NCBI RefSeq assembly: GCF_026283925.1
Contig: NZ_JAPDPF010000009.1
Location: 124,001 to 188,000, forward strand
Length of the DNA: 64,000 nucleotides
Origin: Dyella halodurans
GTDB taxonomy: Bacteria; Pseudomonadota; Gammaproteobacteria; Xanthomonadales; Rhodanobacteraceae
Direction of reading: 5' to 3'
The notes beneath the pieces are model-generated. The model was given only the letters and a program-made list of their open reading frames with translations. It had not been told where the DNA came from and did no database searches. A program made the translations under genes and the position numbers. Position 1 is the first letter of the stretch. Each line of letters starts with the position of its first letter. Positions 30,950-41,077 of this stretch are shown here, one piece after another.

Positions 30950-33370
30950 ATGACCAAACCACGACGCTTCCGCTGGCTACGTTATTTGATCGGAACCTTG
31001 CTGATCCTGCTGATCGGCATCTTTGCCACCGGCTGGTTCCTGCTTGCCGGCAGCCGCGCGCGGCTCGATGGCGAGGTGCATCTGCGCGGACTCCAGGATG
31101 CCGTGTCGATCAGCCGCGATGCGCTGGGCACGGCTACCCTGCAAGGACAGCATCGCGACGACCTCAGCTATGCACTGGGCTATGTGCATGCGCAGGAACG
31201 TTTCTTCGCGATGGACCTGATGCGTCGCCTGCCTGCAGGTGAACTCTCCGAACTGGTGGGCAGCAAAGCGCTGGATACCGATCTCAACCATCGCCGCCAT
31301 CGCCTGCGCAGCGTGGCCGAAGCCGCCTATGCCCAGCTCGACGCCGCGCAGAAGCACACGCTTGACGTTTACGCCGCCGGTGTCAACGCCGGCCTTGCCG
31401 ATCTCCACGTGAAGCCGTGGGAGTACTTGTTGCTGAACGCCAAGCCGCAGGCCTGGCGTCCGGAAGATAGCTTCCTGGTCATCGCGGCGATGTACCTGGA
31501 CCTCAACGGCGACGGTCGCAATGAGCGCGAACTGCATATCGCCGAATTGCGCTCGGTGTTGCCCGCCCCGCTGGCGGACTTCCTGCTGTCGCCCGATCCG
31601 GACTGGGAAGCGCCGCTGCAGGGTGACCTCTCGCGCCCGCCAGTGATCCCCGCTGCCGACGTATTCGACCTGCGCCAAGCGCCGTCCGCGACCAAGGGCG
31701 ACAGCAGCGCGCTGACCGCAGCCCTGCTACCCGCCCTCGATGAAGCGCGGCCTGGCAGCAACAGCTTCGCCGTCGCCGGCAGCCTCACCGAGAACGGTTC
31801 GGCCATCCTCGCCAACGACATGCACCTGAGTCTGCGCGTACCCAATATCTGGTTGCGCACGCGCCTGCGTTACCCCGACCCCAGTGCACCTGGCGGCCAA
31901 CGCGATGCCAGTGGCCTTACCCTGCCCGGCACACCCGCGCTGGTGGTGGGCTCCAATGGCCAGGTCGCCTGGGGTTTCACCAATAGCTATGGCGACTGGC
32001 TGGACTGGGTGCGCGTGCAGCGCGACCCGAGCGACGCGACCCGCTACAAGGTGCCTGAGGGTTGGGCCACGATCGAGGCGCACGACGAAGTCATCCGCAT
32101 CAAGGACGCGCCGAGCCATACGCTGAAGGTGGAGGACACGCGCTGGGGCCCGATCATGGGCACGGACACCGACGGCACGCCCTTGGCCCTGGCCTGGATC
32201 GGCGATCGCCCGCGTGGCTACAACGTCAATGTGATGCAGTTGGAGCACACCGATAGCGCGCACGCCGCGCTCGACCTTGCGCCGACTTTCGGCATGCCGC
32301 CGCAGAACCTGCTGGCGGCCGACAGTGCTGGCCATATCGGCTGGACCGTCACCGGCAACAGCATGCCGCTGCGCAAGGGCTTCGATCCGCAGGTGCCGTC
32401 CGACTGGTCGGCACCCGATACGGGCTGGGTGGGCTGGGTCGAGCCGTCGCAATATCCACGCATCGAAGATCCCGCGGACGGTCGCCTATGGACGGCCAAC
32501 AACCGCACGGTGGATGGTGCCGAGCTCGACCTGCTCGGCAATGGCGGCCACGACCTCGGCGCCCGCGCGCAACAGATTCGCGACGACCTGCGCGCGCGCA
32601 ACAGCTTTACGCCGGGCAACCTGCTCGACGTGCAGCTCGACAACCGCGCGCTGTTGCTCACCCGCTGGCAACGCCTGCTGCAGGACACCCTGGCCAGCAC
32701 ACATGACCCCGAACTGGAGCAGTTGCGCCAGCTCACCGCCACCTGGACCGGCCGCGCCGCGCCGGAAAGCGTGGACTACCGCCTGGTGCGTGCCTTCCGC
32801 GACAAGGTGAAGGAGAACGTGCTGGCGCCGTTCGTGGCCCAGGTAAAGCAGCATCACGACGATTTCAGCTGGCCCGGCATGATCGACGCCGAGGCTGCCG
32901 TATGGGCCTTGCTGCGCGATCGCCCCGCCCATCTGCTCGATCCCAAGTACGACAACTGGAATGCGCTGTTGCAGGATGCTGCGCACCAGGTGATCGACGA
33001 GCTCGGCAAACAGCCGGGCGGCCTGGCCGCACGCAACTGGGGCGAGATCAATCGCACCGCCATCCGTCATCCGCTGTCGCGCGCGCTCCCCTCGTTCATC
33101 GGTCGCATGCTCGACATGCCCGATGAGGCGCTGCCCGGCGACAACAATATGCCGCGCGTTGCCCAACCTGGCTTCGGCGCGTCGGAGCGGCTGGACGCCA
33201 TGCCTGGCCATGAGGCGCAAAGCATCCTGCACATGCCCGGCGGCCAGAGCGACAATCCGTTGTCGCCGTTTCACGGTGCCGGCCAGGAGGACTGGGTCAA
33301 CGGGCGCCCCACGCCGCTGTTGCCGGGACCTGATCAGCACACGCTGACGTTGGCGCCTATCGCATCGTAG
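30950..33370 (+). CDS. Penicillin acylase family Ntn-hydrolase
   Basis: 806 residues. An N-terminal membrane helix or uncleaved signal (about 11-32) precedes the alpha chain; the autocatalytic nucleophile is Ser270 in ARPGSNSFAVAG, where the precursor is cut into alpha and beta chains. The oxyanion and beta-chain segments (NDMHLSLRVPNIWLR, GTPALVVGSNGQVAWGFTNSYGD) fit the family. Members hydrolyse acyl amides, including penicillins and acyl-homoserine lactones. It acts in the periplasm. A dispersed repeat follows the stop. Confidence 0.92.
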   Translation: MTKPRRFRWLRYLIGTLLILLIGIFATGWFLLAGSRARLDGEVHLRGLQDAVSISRDALGTATLQGQHRDDLSYALGYVHAQERFFAMDLMRRLPAGELSELVGSKALDTDLNHRRHRLRSVAEAAYAQLDAAQKHTLDVYAAGVNAGLADLHVKPWEYLLLNAKPQAWRPEDSFLVIAAMYLDLNGDGRNERELHIAELRSVLPAPLADFLLSPDPDWEAPLQGDLSRPPVIPAADVFDLRQAPSATKGDSSALTAALLPALDEARPGSNSFAVAGSLTENGSAILANDMHLSLRVPNIWLRTRLRYPDPSAPGGQRDASGLTLPGTPALVVGSNGQVAWGFTNSYGDWLDWVRVQRDPSDATRYKVPEGWATIEAHDEVIRIKDAPSHTLKVEDTRWGPIMGTDTDGTPLALAWIGDRPRGYNVNVMQLEHTDSAHAALDLAPTFGMPPQNLLAADSAGHIGWTVTGNSMPLRKGFDPQVPSDWSAPDTGWVGWVEPSQYPRIEDPADGRLWTANNRTVDGAELDLLGNGGHDLGARAQQIRDDLRARNSFTPGNLLDVQLDNRALLLTRWQRLLQDTLASTHDPELEQLRQLTATWTGRAAPESVDYRLVRAFRDKVKENVLAPFVAQVKQHHDDFSWPGMIDAEAAVWALLRDRPAHLLDPKYDNWNALLQDAAHQVIDELGKQPGGLAARNWGEINRTAIRHPLSRALPSFIGRMLDMPDEALPGDNNMPRVAQPGFGASERLDAMPGHEAQSILHMPGGQSDNPLSPFHGAGQEDWVNGRPTPLLPGPDQHTLTLAPIAS

Positions 33371-33411
33371 CTTCGACGGAAAGAAATCTCCGGGGGACGC
33401 AGTGCGCGAGT

Positions 33412-33735
33412 TTTGCTCCTTCTCCCCTTCGGGGAGAAGGTTGGGATGGGGGGCGGGTGCTCGCGGTCACGCGATAACCGAGCGCTATCGCCAGCGTGCC
33501 GCTTACGCAGCGGGCGTTTCGACTGCCTGCCGGCAGCCGAGTCACTTTTCTTTTGCTGGCCCAAAAGAAAGTAACCCAAAGAAAATGGCCTGAAGAGCTC
33601 GTAGCATTACGTTGAATGCGAGCCTAACGGGTGTGGCCAACCGGATAGGTGGCTGCCCACGGCCGACACACAGCGGCTACACCGCAACGCGCCAAGGCGC
33701 AAAGGACTTAAAGCGTGGGCGATGTCGTGGTTATC
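33412..33735 (+). repeat. Dispersed intergenic repeat, copy C
   Basis: Same order and about the same length as the copy at 28692-29013, with scattered substitutions: CTTCTCCCC/GGGGAGAAGG hairpin, GCCGCTTACGCAGCGGGCG, TCACTTTTCTTTTGCTGGCC, GAAAATGGCCTGAAGAGCTC and CTACACCGCAACGCGCC. It fills most of the 415 bases between the penicillin acylase and dapE stops; no gene is supported there. Confidence 0.8.
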
Positions 33736-33785
33736 TGAGCAGCGGGACAAAGCTCGGATGTAACGTTGTCGCGAGCATCCGCTCT

Positions 33786-34919
33786 TCAACCCAGCAATCG
33801 TTCGCACACGGCCTGATAAAGCGACGGAAGCCTTTCCAGGTCGGCCACCGCGACACATTCATCCACCTTGTGGATGGTGGCGTTGACCGGACCGAGTTCG
33901 ACCACCTCGGCACCCAGCGGCGCGATAAAGCGGCCATCGGAGGTGCCGCCGCCGGTGCTTTCCTCCGGTTCGATGCCGCACAGTTCACGGCAAACGGCGA
34001 CGACGGCTTCGCGCACGGCGCCGCCCGGCGGCGTGAGGAACGGCTCGCCGGAGAGCGACCATTCGATCTGCCAGTCAAGGCCATGTTTATCGAGCAAGGT
34101 CTCGGTGCGAGTGCGCAGGTCCGCGGCGCTGCTGGCCGTGCTATAGCGAAAATTGATCAGCGCGGTCAGCGTGCCGGGAATGACATTGTTCGCGCCGGTA
34201 CCGGCATTGAGATTGGATACCTGGAACGAGGTGGGCGGGAAATCCTGGTTGCCCTCATCCCAGCGCTCGGCCGCGAGTTCGGCCAGCGCCGGCGCAAAGG
34301 CGTGAATCGGATTCTTTGCTTTCTCGGGATAAGCCACATGCCCTTGCACGCCGCGCACGGTTAGCGTGCCCGACAATGAGCCGCGGCGTCCGACGCGAAT
34401 CAGGTCACCGAGTCGAGCCTTTGACGAAGGCTCACCCACCACGCACCAGTCGATGCGCTCGCCGGTGCTGCGAAAATGCTCGGCCACCCGGCGCACGCCA
34501 TCGAGATTGGTCGGACCTTCCTCGTCACTGGTGAGCAGCAAGCCGACGCGGCCACGGTGGGCCGGGTGCGCCTTGACGAAGGATTCCAGCGCCACCGTCA
34601 TGGCGGCTACCGAACCTTTCATGTCGGCCGTGCCACGGCCATAGAGATGGCCATCGCGCACGACCGGATCGAAAGGATCGCTCGCCCATTGTTCGACGGG
34701 TCCCGTGGGCACCACGTCGGTATGCCCCAGAAAGACCAGCAGCGGACCACCATGGCCATGCGTGGCCCACAGGTTGTCGACTTCGCCGACGCGCAGATGC
34801 TCTACCTGGAAACCTGCGGCCGCCAGCCGATCACCCAGCAGCTGCTGGCAACCGGCATCGTCGGGCGTCACCGAACGACGACGAATCAGCTCACAGGTGA
34901 GATCGAAGACGGCAGACAT
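33786..34919 (-). CDS. dapE: Succinyl-diaminopimelate desuccinylase
   Basis: 377 residues, M20 peptidase family. Zinc ligands are visible in [12 protein letters not shown] (His, Asp) and [10 protein letters not shown], and the catalytic glutamates in [12 protein letters not shown]; the C-terminal [10 protein letters not shown]-type motif appears as [12 protein letters not shown]. It removes succinate from N-succinyl-LL-diaminopimelate in lysine and peptidoglycan synthesis. The partner dapD lies upstream on the same strand at 37203-38030, but a terminator at 34932-34961 separates the genes. Confidence 0.96.
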   Translation of the reverse strand: MSAVFDLTCELIRRRSVTPDDAGCQQLLGDRLAAAGFQVEHLRVGEVDNLWATHGHGGPLLVFLGHTDVVPTGPVEQWASDPFDPVVRDGHLYGRGTADMKGSVAAMTVALESFVKAHPAHRGRVGLLLTSDEEGPTNLDGVRRVAEHFRSTGERIDWCVVGEPSSKARLGDLIRVGRRGSLSGTLTVRGVQGHVAYPEKAKNPIHAFAPALAELAAERWDEGNQDFPPTSFQVSNLNAGTGANNVIPGTLTALINFRYSTASSAADLRTRTETLLDKHGLDWQIEWSLSGEPFLTPPGGAVREAVVAVCRELCGIEPEESTGGGTSDGRFIAPLGAEVVELGPVNATIHKVDECVAVADLERLPSLYQAVCERLLG

Positions 34920-34931
34920 GGGTTTCCCTCA

Positions 34932-34961
34932 AACAAATAAACGACGCGCGAGCCGCGCGTC
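34932..34961 (-). terminator. Terminator after the VIT1-like gene
   Basis: On the minus strand an 8-bp perfect stem GACGCGCG-GCT-CGCGCGTC (34943-34961) is followed by GTTTATTTGTTT. It ends the glnD-side operon before dapE. Confidence 0.75.
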
Positions 34962-34992
34962 GCGCTGCACGCAAACATAGGCTGCGCACTCT

Positions 34993-36060
34993 TCATCCGG
35001 TAAGCGCCACGCCCAGGAAGTGGCCTACGGCGTAGGTGACGCCCGCTGCCGCGACCGTGATCGCCAGTTGCCGCGCAATCGAGAACAACATGCTCCGGCC
35101 AGTGAACAAGGCCGTGCCCATGCCAATCAGTGCGAGGCCGGCAAGCGTCGAGGCGATGCACGCCAGGAAAGCGGCGCGGCCGCTCAGGAACAGATACGGC
35201 GCTACCGGAAACAGCGCGCCGAGCGCAAACAGGCAGAACGAGGAAATCGCCGCGCCGTAGGCAGAACCACCCAGTTCCTCAGGGTCGATGCCCAGGTCCT
35301 CGCGTACCAGCGTGTCGAGTGCAGTCCGCGGACGCTCCGTGAGATGTTCGGCCAGGGCCTCGGCGGTCTTTGGCTCCAGGCCTTTCTCGCGATAGATACC
35401 CGCCAGGCTGCGCGTGCCGTCTTCCGGCGCCACCGCCAGGCGTTCGGCACGTGCGGAAATTTGCGCCTGATAAAACTCGCGGGAGCTGTTTACCGACAGC
35501 CACTCGCCCAGCGCCATCGAACAGGCGCCCGCCACCAGCCCGGCAAAACCGGCAAGCAGGATCGCATGGTCCCCGGAGGCAGCACCGGCCATGCCCATCA
35601 CCAGGCTGCCGTTGGAAACAAGTCCGTCGTTTGCGCCGAGCACCGCCGCGCGCAGGGTATTGCCGCTTTGCGTGCGATGACGCCCACTGCGCGTCGTCGG
35701 CGCCTGCGGCTCCAGAAAGTGATCGCGATAACCACTGCGATCCACCGGTGTGGGCAGATGATCGGCATGTTCGAGCCGAACCACCGTGGGCATCACGAAC
35801 TCGGTGCCGAATCGGCGCGCGAACCAGGTCAGCACATGGACACGCACGCCGATACGCGGCGCGAGCACTTCGGCGCCGATCTGCTTAAGCCGATCTTCCC
35901 AGAACAACGCATTGGCGCGTTCGCCATCGGCAATGCGGCCATAGGCACGGCGCAGACGTTCGTCGCCGGCCAGCTCGGCCAGGCGATCATAAAGCGCGGC
36001 ATTGTCGCGCTCGATGCGCAGGTTGCTGCGATAGTGGCGTGGCGAACGTGGCCTGCTCAT
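34993..36060 (-). CDS. VIT1/CCC1-family metal transporter with N-terminal ferritin-like domain
   Basis: 355 residues. The first 140 or so residues read as a ferritin/rubrerythrin-like helical domain with acidic residues (RIERDNAALYDRLAEL, DGERANALFWEDRL). The rest is a VIT1/CCC1 transporter with five helices, including GANDGLVSNGSLVMGMAGA and GACSMALGEWLSVNSSREF. Such fusions (MbfA-like) move iron or manganese across the membrane. The ATG at 36060 starts one base after the ArsC-like gene stop and is preferred over a longer in-frame start. It is the last gene of the operon. Confidence 0.85.
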   Translation of the reverse strand: MSRPRSPRHYRSNLRIERDNAALYDRLAELAGDERLRRAYGRIADGERANALFWEDRLKQIGAEVLAPRIGVRVHVLTWFARRFGTEFVMPTVVRLEHADHLPTPVDRSGYRDHFLEPQAPTTRSGRHRTQSGNTLRAAVLGANDGLVSNGSLVMGMAGAASGDHAILLAGFAGLVAGACSMALGEWLSVNSSREFYQAQISARAERLAVAPEDGTRSLAGIYREKGLEPKTAEALAEHLTERPRTALDTLVREDLGIDPEELGGSAYGAAISSFCLFALGALFPVAPYLFLSGRAAFLACIASTLAGLALIGMGTALFTGRSMLFSIARQLAITVAAAGVTYAVGHFLGVALTG

Positions 36061-36061
36061 C

Positions 36062-36421
36062 TCACTTGCCGAACAGTTTCTTGAAGCCGTTATCGGTAAA
36101 GCCCACGCTGACCGCACCATCGCCTTGCTGCACCACCGGGCGGCGGATCAACGCGGGATACTCCTTGAGCAACAGCGTCCACTCCGGGTCACTGCCAGGG
36201 TTCTTGCGCTGCGGCAGCAGGTTGCGCCAGGTGGTGGAAGACTTGTTGACCAGCTTCTCCCAGCCGCCCAGATGTTGCGCCCACTCTTTCAGTGTCGCCG
36301 CGGGCACCGGTTGAGCGCGATAGTCGACGAAAGCGTGTGCCACCTCGAAGCGATTGAGCCAGTTGCGTGCCTTCTTGCAGGTATCGCAATTGGGCAGGCC
36401 ATAGAGCGTGAGAACTGTCAT
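36062..36421 (-). CDS. ArsC/Spx-family reductase (YffB-like)
   Basis: 119 residues. The thioredoxin-like N-terminus LTLYGLPNCDTCKKARNWL has a CxxC pair, and RRPVVQQGDGAVSVGF is the conserved cis-proline region. This is the YffB/Spx branch, not the arsenate reductase proper; members are glutathione-dependent reductases or regulators of unclear substrate. It overlaps the ceramidase-like gene by four bases (ATGA) and is followed by the VIT1-like gene after one base, so it is in the dapD operon. Confidence 0.88.
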   Translation of the reverse strand: MTVLTLYGLPNCDTCKKARNWLNRFEVAHAFVDYRAQPVPAATLKEWAQHLGGWEKLVNKSSTTWRNLLPQRKNPGSDPEWTLLLKEYPALIRRPVVQQGDGAVSVGFTDNGFKKLFGK

Positions 36422-37203
36422 GGATTGGAATCCGTTTTCAGGCGCTGCTGCTTCAACATGCGCCAGATGAAATAGAACGCCGCCGCCGCACCCAGATGCT
36501 TGATGGTATGTCCGCTGACGATGCCACCGGTCAGTTGGAAGATCTCACCATCGAGTCTTTCACAGACAAAGGCGAAGGCATAGCAGACCAGGGCGGGGAT
36601 CATCAGCCGGCGCCCGGTCCAGGGCGTCGGCAACCACGCCAGCGCCAGCAGGATCAACAGGATCGCACCGGCCTGCGCCATCAGGTAGGGCAAGAAGTTA
36701 CCGCTGAACTTCCAATACACCACGCTGCCCATGCCAAGCAGGGTCAGCGCCAGCAAGGGCAGCAGCGAGCGCCAGTTAAGCCGCTCAGCGAAGGTCGCCG
36801 CGAGCAAGGGCATGAAGACCACCGTCATCGGCAGGCGGTCCCATACCAGCCGCGCATCCGACGGCGCCCAGTGGTAATAGCTGGAACCGAAAGCCGTGAG
36901 CAAAAGGCCCAGGAACATCAGGTCATAGCCATACCGCGACGCCGCCCCCATGGCACGCACGGCGGGCGTACGCATGACCGCCAGACCCGCCAGGCCGGCC
37001 AGCAGGAACGCGATATTGGAGGCGACATTGCCGAAGTTGGGCATGCCGAGCCAGGCGCGCTTGTCGGCGAAATCGTGATAGTCCTGCGGCTGCGCCACGG
37101 GCGGCAACACCAGGGCCAGTACCAGCAACACCGCGCCCAGCAACGCCAGTGCATAAGCACGACGTCGAATCACGCTGGGCAGCGGCGGCACTGGCGACTC
37201 CAT
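36418..37203 (-). CDS. Ceramidase-family (CREST superfamily) membrane protein
   Basis: 261 residues, seven predicted helices. The CREST hydrolase signatures are present: GNVASNIAFLLAGLAG, GSSYYHWAPSDARLVWDRLPM with Ser, His and Asp, and HTIKHLGAAAAFY with the two histidines proposed to bind zinc. Alkaline ceramidases and related bacterial proteins belong here; the bacterial substrate is unknown. The ATG at 37203 overlaps the dapD stop (TGATG); a longer open frame merely reads through dapD in another frame. It is embedded in the dapD-arsC-like operon. Confidence 0.8.
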   Translation of the reverse strand: MESPVPPLPSVIRRRAYALALLGAVLLVLALVLPPVAQPQDYHDFADKRAWLGMPNFGNVASNIAFLLAGLAGLAVMRTPAVRAMGAASRYGYDLMFLGLLLTAFGSSYYHWAPSDARLVWDRLPMTVVFMPLLAATFAERLNWRSLLPLLALTLLGMGSVVYWKFSGNFLPYLMAQAGAILLILLALAWLPTPWTGRRLMIPALVCYAFAFVCERLDGEIFQLTGGIVSGHTIKHLGAAAAFYFIWRMLKQQRLKTDSNP

Positions 37204-38030
37204 CACTCGCCCAGGCGCAGCAGTTCGTTGATACCAGTCTTGCTGCGCGTCTTCTCGTCCACCTGCTTGACGATGATCGCGGCGTACAGGCTGTGCGTGC
37301 CGTCCTTGGACGGCAGGCTGCCGGCCACCACCACGCTGCCCGCCGGCACGCGGCCATAGCTCACCTCGCCCGTGGCTCGGTTGTAGATCCGCGTCGACTG
37401 CCCGAGGAATACGCCCATGCCGATGACGCTGCCCTTCTCCACGATCACGCCTTCGACGACTTCCGAACGCGCACCGATGAAGCAGTTGTCCTCGATGATG
37501 GTTGGATTGGCCTGCAGCGGCTCCAGCACGCCGCCGATGCCGACGCCACCGGATAGATGCACGCCTGCACCGATCTGCGCGCACGAACCCACCGTGGCCC
37601 AGGTGTCGACCATGGTGCCGGCCCCCACGTAGGCGCCAATGTTGACGTAGCTCGGCATCAGCACCGCGTCCCTGGCCACGTGCGCGCCACGACGGACCAG
37701 GGCGCCCGGCACGACGCGCGCACCCAGGCCCTGCAGCTCGGCATCATTGCCATGGGCAAAACGCAGCGGCACCTTGTCGAACGCCAGCGCCGGGCCGCCA
37801 TCGACGACCTGGTTGCCATTGAGGCGGAAGTACAGCAGCACGGCCTTCTTGATCCACTGATTCACCGTCCAGCCGCCGTTGCCATCGGGCTCGGCGACGC
37901 GACGTTCACCGGACTCCAGCAGGTCGATCACCTGCTCCACGGCCGGACGCAGATGCGTATCGATCTCGGCCTGGGTCAGTGCGTTGCGGCGCTCAAAGGC
38001 GTCGTTGATAAGGGTTTCGATGCTTTGCAT
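37203..38030 (-). CDS. dapD: Tetrahydrodipicolinate N-succinyltransferase
   Basis: 275 residues, one longer than E. coli DapD. An N-terminal helical domain (about 1-100) is followed by the left-handed beta-helix of hexapeptide repeats ([24 protein letters not shown] and [19 protein letters not shown]), which includes the active-site segments. It transfers succinyl from succinyl-CoA to tetrahydrodipicolinate in lysine/DAP synthesis. The ATG at 38030 is chosen over an upstream extension with no conservation. It lies 134 bases after glnD. Confidence 0.96.
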   Translation of the reverse strand: MQSIETLINDAFERRNALTQAEIDTHLRPAVEQVIDLLESGERRVAEPDGNGGWTVNQWIKKAVLLYFRLNGNQVVDGGPALAFDKVPLRFAHGNDAELQGLGARVVPGALVRRGAHVARDAVLMPSYVNIGAYVGAGTMVDTWATVGSCAQIGAGVHLSGGVGIGGVLEPLQANPTIIEDNCFIGARSEVVEGVIVEKGSVIGMGVFLGQSTRIYNRATGEVSYGRVPAGSVVVAGSLPSKDGTHSLYAAIIVKQVDEKTRSKTGINELLRLGE

Positions 38031-38164
38031 GGGCGTTCGCTGGCAAGGGGATACCCGTGCATGGTAACCGCCCTGCGGCCTTCGAGAAACGAGCAAGGGC
38101 CGTGGATTCCACGTGCCAGCAACGCTGCTCACGCCCTGCTCACGCCGCCGGCGCGCCGCGCTGG

Positions 38165-40852
38165 CTAGGCGCGCTTGGCCGTACCCAGTCTTTCCAGTAG
38201 CGCTTGCAGCAAACGATCCTGCTGCGCGATATCGAGTGGCGCATCGTGACGGTCGGTGATCAGGAAGAAGTCTTCCACGCGCTCGCCAAACGTGGCGATG
38301 CGCGCGTCATGCACGCGCACGCCGGCATCCGTCATCGCCTGCGCCACCGCCGCCAGCAGGCCGGGCCTGTCACTGCATACCAGGGCCAGGCGCGTGCGGC
38401 CGCCGACCGTGCTGAACGCGATCTTCGGCGCTGCCTGGAAATGCTTGAGGTGGCGGGACATGCTCCGCCGCGACGGCTGATGTACGTGCCCCGGCTGGGA
38501 CAATGCACGATGCAGTCGCTGCTTCAATTCTTCCGCGCGCTCGGCGCTGGCCGGCTGCTGCGTGTCGGACTCCAGCAACAGGAACGTGTCCAGCGCCATG
38601 CCCGTGGGCGAACTGAGAATGCGCGCCTCCATCACCGACAAATGCAGGCGATCGAGCATCGCCGTCACTGCAGCAAACAGACCATCGCGATCAGGTACGT
38701 AGACAAACAGCTCCGTGGTGCCGCGGATCGACTGGGGATGAACCGCCACCAGCGGCGTGGCGCCTTTCGCCTGCAATACGGCTGCGGTCTGCCAGGCAAT
38801 CTGCTCAGGGTGGTGACGCAGGAAGCTCGACTCGGGAAAGCCACGCCACACGCGCATGCACGCATCGGCCGTGAAGCCCTCGCCTTCCAGCAGCGTCAGG
38901 GCCTGTTCGCGACAGGCGCGCACCCGCGCCGCCGCGTCCGGCGGTAACTCATCCTCGCTGCCCAGCGCATAGCGTGTGGCGGTATAGAGGTCCGCCAGCA
39001 GGCGGTCCTTCCATCCATTCCACAGCTTCGGGCTGGTGCCGATGATGTCGGCGATGGTCAGCAGATAGAGCAGGTCCAGCCGCTCGCTGGTGTCGACGGT
39101 CTCGGCGAAGCGCTGCACCACGTCCGGATCGGTAATGTCCTGCCGCTGCGCCGTCGTGCTCATCAGCAGGTGCCAGCGCACCAGCCAGGCGACCAATTGC
39201 GTGTCGGCCTCGGGCAAGCCGAGCCGCCGCCCGAAGGCAAGCGCCTCTTCTTCGCCAAGCACGGAGTGATCGCCACCTCGTCCCTTGGCGATGTCATGGA
39301 ACAGCGCGGCGAGCAGCAACAGCTCCGGCTGGGCTAGCGTGGGCCATATCTCGCAGGCAATGGGAAACTCCGCCGCCGCAGCCGGATCGGCGAAGCGGGC
39401 CACATTGCGCAGCACGCGCAGCGTGTGCTCGTCCACTGTGTAGACATGGAACAGGTCGTACTGCATGCGACCGAACACCGTGCCGAACGCGGGCAGGATG
39501 GCCGCAAGCAGGCCATGGCGGTTCATGCGCCACAACGCCTCCACCGCGGGAGCTCCCAGTCGAAGCAGGCGCAGGAACGCCGCCAGCACATCCGCATCGT
39601 CGGCGAGCGAGCGTTCCAGCGCCGCGGTGGCCTGGTGAATACGGCGCATCGTGTCCGCCGTGAAGCCGACGATGCCCTGCTCCCCCAGTCGCACGATGAA
39701 GGCCTCTACCAGGGCGGCGGGGCGGCGCATGAACAGGTCCGGATCGCGCACCGCAAGGCGCTTGCCGTAGCGGATGAAATCCTCGCCGACCGCCTGCGCG
39801 GCGCTTGGCGGCTCGAGCATTTCCTCGAAGCGCTCGGCGATCTGCACGCCCAGGCGCTCCACCTGGCTGGCGGCGCGGTAGTAGCCCTGCATGAATTGCT
39901 CGACGCCGAGGTTCTTCTCGTGTTCGTCCTCGAAGCCGAGCCGCGTGGCGAGCGCACGCTGGTAGTCGAATAGCAGGCGCTCTTCGGCGCGTCCCGCCTC
40001 AAGATGCAGGGCAAAACGGTAATGGCGCAGCGTTGCCTCGGCCTGCTCGAGCGTGTTCTTTTCCGCGGGGTCGAGCAGCCCTTCGCCGACCATGTCATCG
40101 AAGTCGTCCGCATGCGCCAGGCGACGACCCAGCCAGCGCAAGGCATCGAGTGTACGCAGGCCGCCAGGGCCATCCTTGAGGTTGGGCTCGAGGTTGTACG
40201 CCGTATCGTTGTAGCGCGCATGGCGCGCATCGCGCTCGGCCAGACGCACCGCCAGGTACGCGGCAGGCGGCCACAACGCCGGATCGGTGGTGATGGCGGT
40301 GATGCTCTCTTCCAACGCCGGGTCACCGACCAGTCGCCGGGCATCCAGCAGGCTGGTGAATACGCTCGCGTCGTTGGCCGCCAGCGCGCGGCATTGCGGC
40401 AGATCACGCACCGCATGCCCCACTTTCAGCCCGATATCCCACAAGGTGGCGAAGCACTGTTCCAGCGCACGCAGGCGCGCCGGGTCGGACGGCCCCACCA
40501 GGGCCAGCAAATCCACGTCCGAATAGGGAAACAACAAGCCGCGGCCAAAGCCACCGACGGCAAACAAGGCCGCGCCGGAGACCTCGCCCAGGCATGCACT
40601 CCACACGTGGGCGACGATGCGCTGCACCGATTCGCTACGCCGCCGCGCCAGTGCGCTGGCATCGGCGCCATCGCGAAACGCCGTGGCCAGGGCGCGATCG
40701 ACGTCACCCAGCAATTGCCGCAATGCGCGACGTGCATCCGATGACACGCCCGAACGCGGCACCGCCGCCGGCAGGCGAGGCAACGGAGGCAACACGATCG
40801 GGGCGACAGGCATGGGCTCGGTGCGCGTGAGGCGGTTCAGCAAGTCTGCCAC
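38165..40852 (-). CDS. glnD: Bifunctional PII uridylyltransferase/uridylyl-removing enzyme
   Basis: 895 residues, normal for GlnD. The nucleotidyltransferase domain has [17 protein letters not shown] (GxxxGxxxxxxxDxD). The HD domain has [19 protein letters not shown], and two C-terminal ACT domains ([17 protein letters not shown] and [17 protein letters not shown]) sense glutamine. It modifies the PII protein and so governs nitrogen metabolism. It lies downstream of map on the same strand, with 225 bases and a hairpin repeat between. Confidence 0.96.
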   Translation of the reverse strand: MADLLNRLTRTEPMPVAPIVLPPLPRLPAAVPRSGVSSDARRALRQLLGDVDRALATAFRDGADASALARRRSESVQRIVAHVWSACLGEVSGAALFAVGGFGRGLLFPYSDVDLLALVGPSDPARLRALEQCFATLWDIGLKVGHAVRDLPQCRALAANDASVFTSLLDARRLVGDPALEESITAITTDPALWPPAAYLAVRLAERDARHARYNDTAYNLEPNLKDGPGGLRTLDALRWLGRRLAHADDFDDMVGEGLLDPAEKNTLEQAEATLRHYRFALHLEAGRAEERLLFDYQRALATRLGFEDEHEKNLGVEQFMQGYYRAASQVERLGVQIAERFEEMLEPPSAAQAVGEDFIRYGKRLAVRDPDLFMRRPAALVEAFIVRLGEQGIVGFTADTMRRIHQATAALERSLADDADVLAAFLRLLRLGAPAVEALWRMNRHGLLAAILPAFGTVFGRMQYDLFHVYTVDEHTLRVLRNVARFADPAAAAEFPIACEIWPTLAQPELLLLAALFHDIAKGRGGDHSVLGEEEALAFGRRLGLPEADTQLVAWLVRWHLLMSTTAQRQDITDPDVVQRFAETVDTSERLDLLYLLTIADIIGTSPKLWNGWKDRLLADLYTATRYALGSEDELPPDAAARVRACREQALTLLEGEGFTADACMRVWRGFPESSFLRHHPEQIAWQTAAVLQAKGATPLVAVHPQSIRGTTELFVYVPDRDGLFAAVTAMLDRLHLSVMEARILSSPTGMALDTFLLLESDTQQPASAERAEELKQRLHRALSQPGHVHQPSRRSMSRHLKHFQAAPKIAFSTVGGRTRLALVCSDRPGLLAAVAQAMTDAGVRVHDARIATFGERVEDFFLITDRHDAPLDIAQQDRLLQALLERLGTAKRA

Positions 40853-41007
40853 GCATGGGGGCGGGACGCAGGATCGATGCGGCGGTGATTGGAATTCCCT
40901 GCGGGAATAAACTCAAGGTAGCCAGCGGCCGATTGGACGCTAGCGAGCGGCGACGCTGGGGCAAACAAGATAAGCCGGCACCATTGAAACGGTAACGCCA
41001 GCGTGGC

Positions 41008-41046
41008 CCCTCACCCCAACCCTCTCCCCGGCGGGGAGAGGGAGCA
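41008..41046. repeat. CCCTCTCCCC/GGGGAGAGGG hairpin repeat after map
   Basis: A perfect 10-bp stem (41020-41029 and 41033-41042) with a 3-base loop, preceded by CCCCTCACCCCAA. It is the same dispersed type as at 21843 and 28695. Located 32 bases after the map stop on the minus strand, it could terminate map transcription. Confidence 0.65.
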
Positions 41047-41077
41047 GAGAAGGGTCGCCGAAGCGACCCTATTCAGC

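Noticed and set aside
37204-37584. Possible N-terminal extension of the ceramidase-like gene
   Set aside because: The extension is the dapD coding region read in another frame and is Arg-rich without any motif; the ATG at 37203 overlapping the dapD stop explains the data better.
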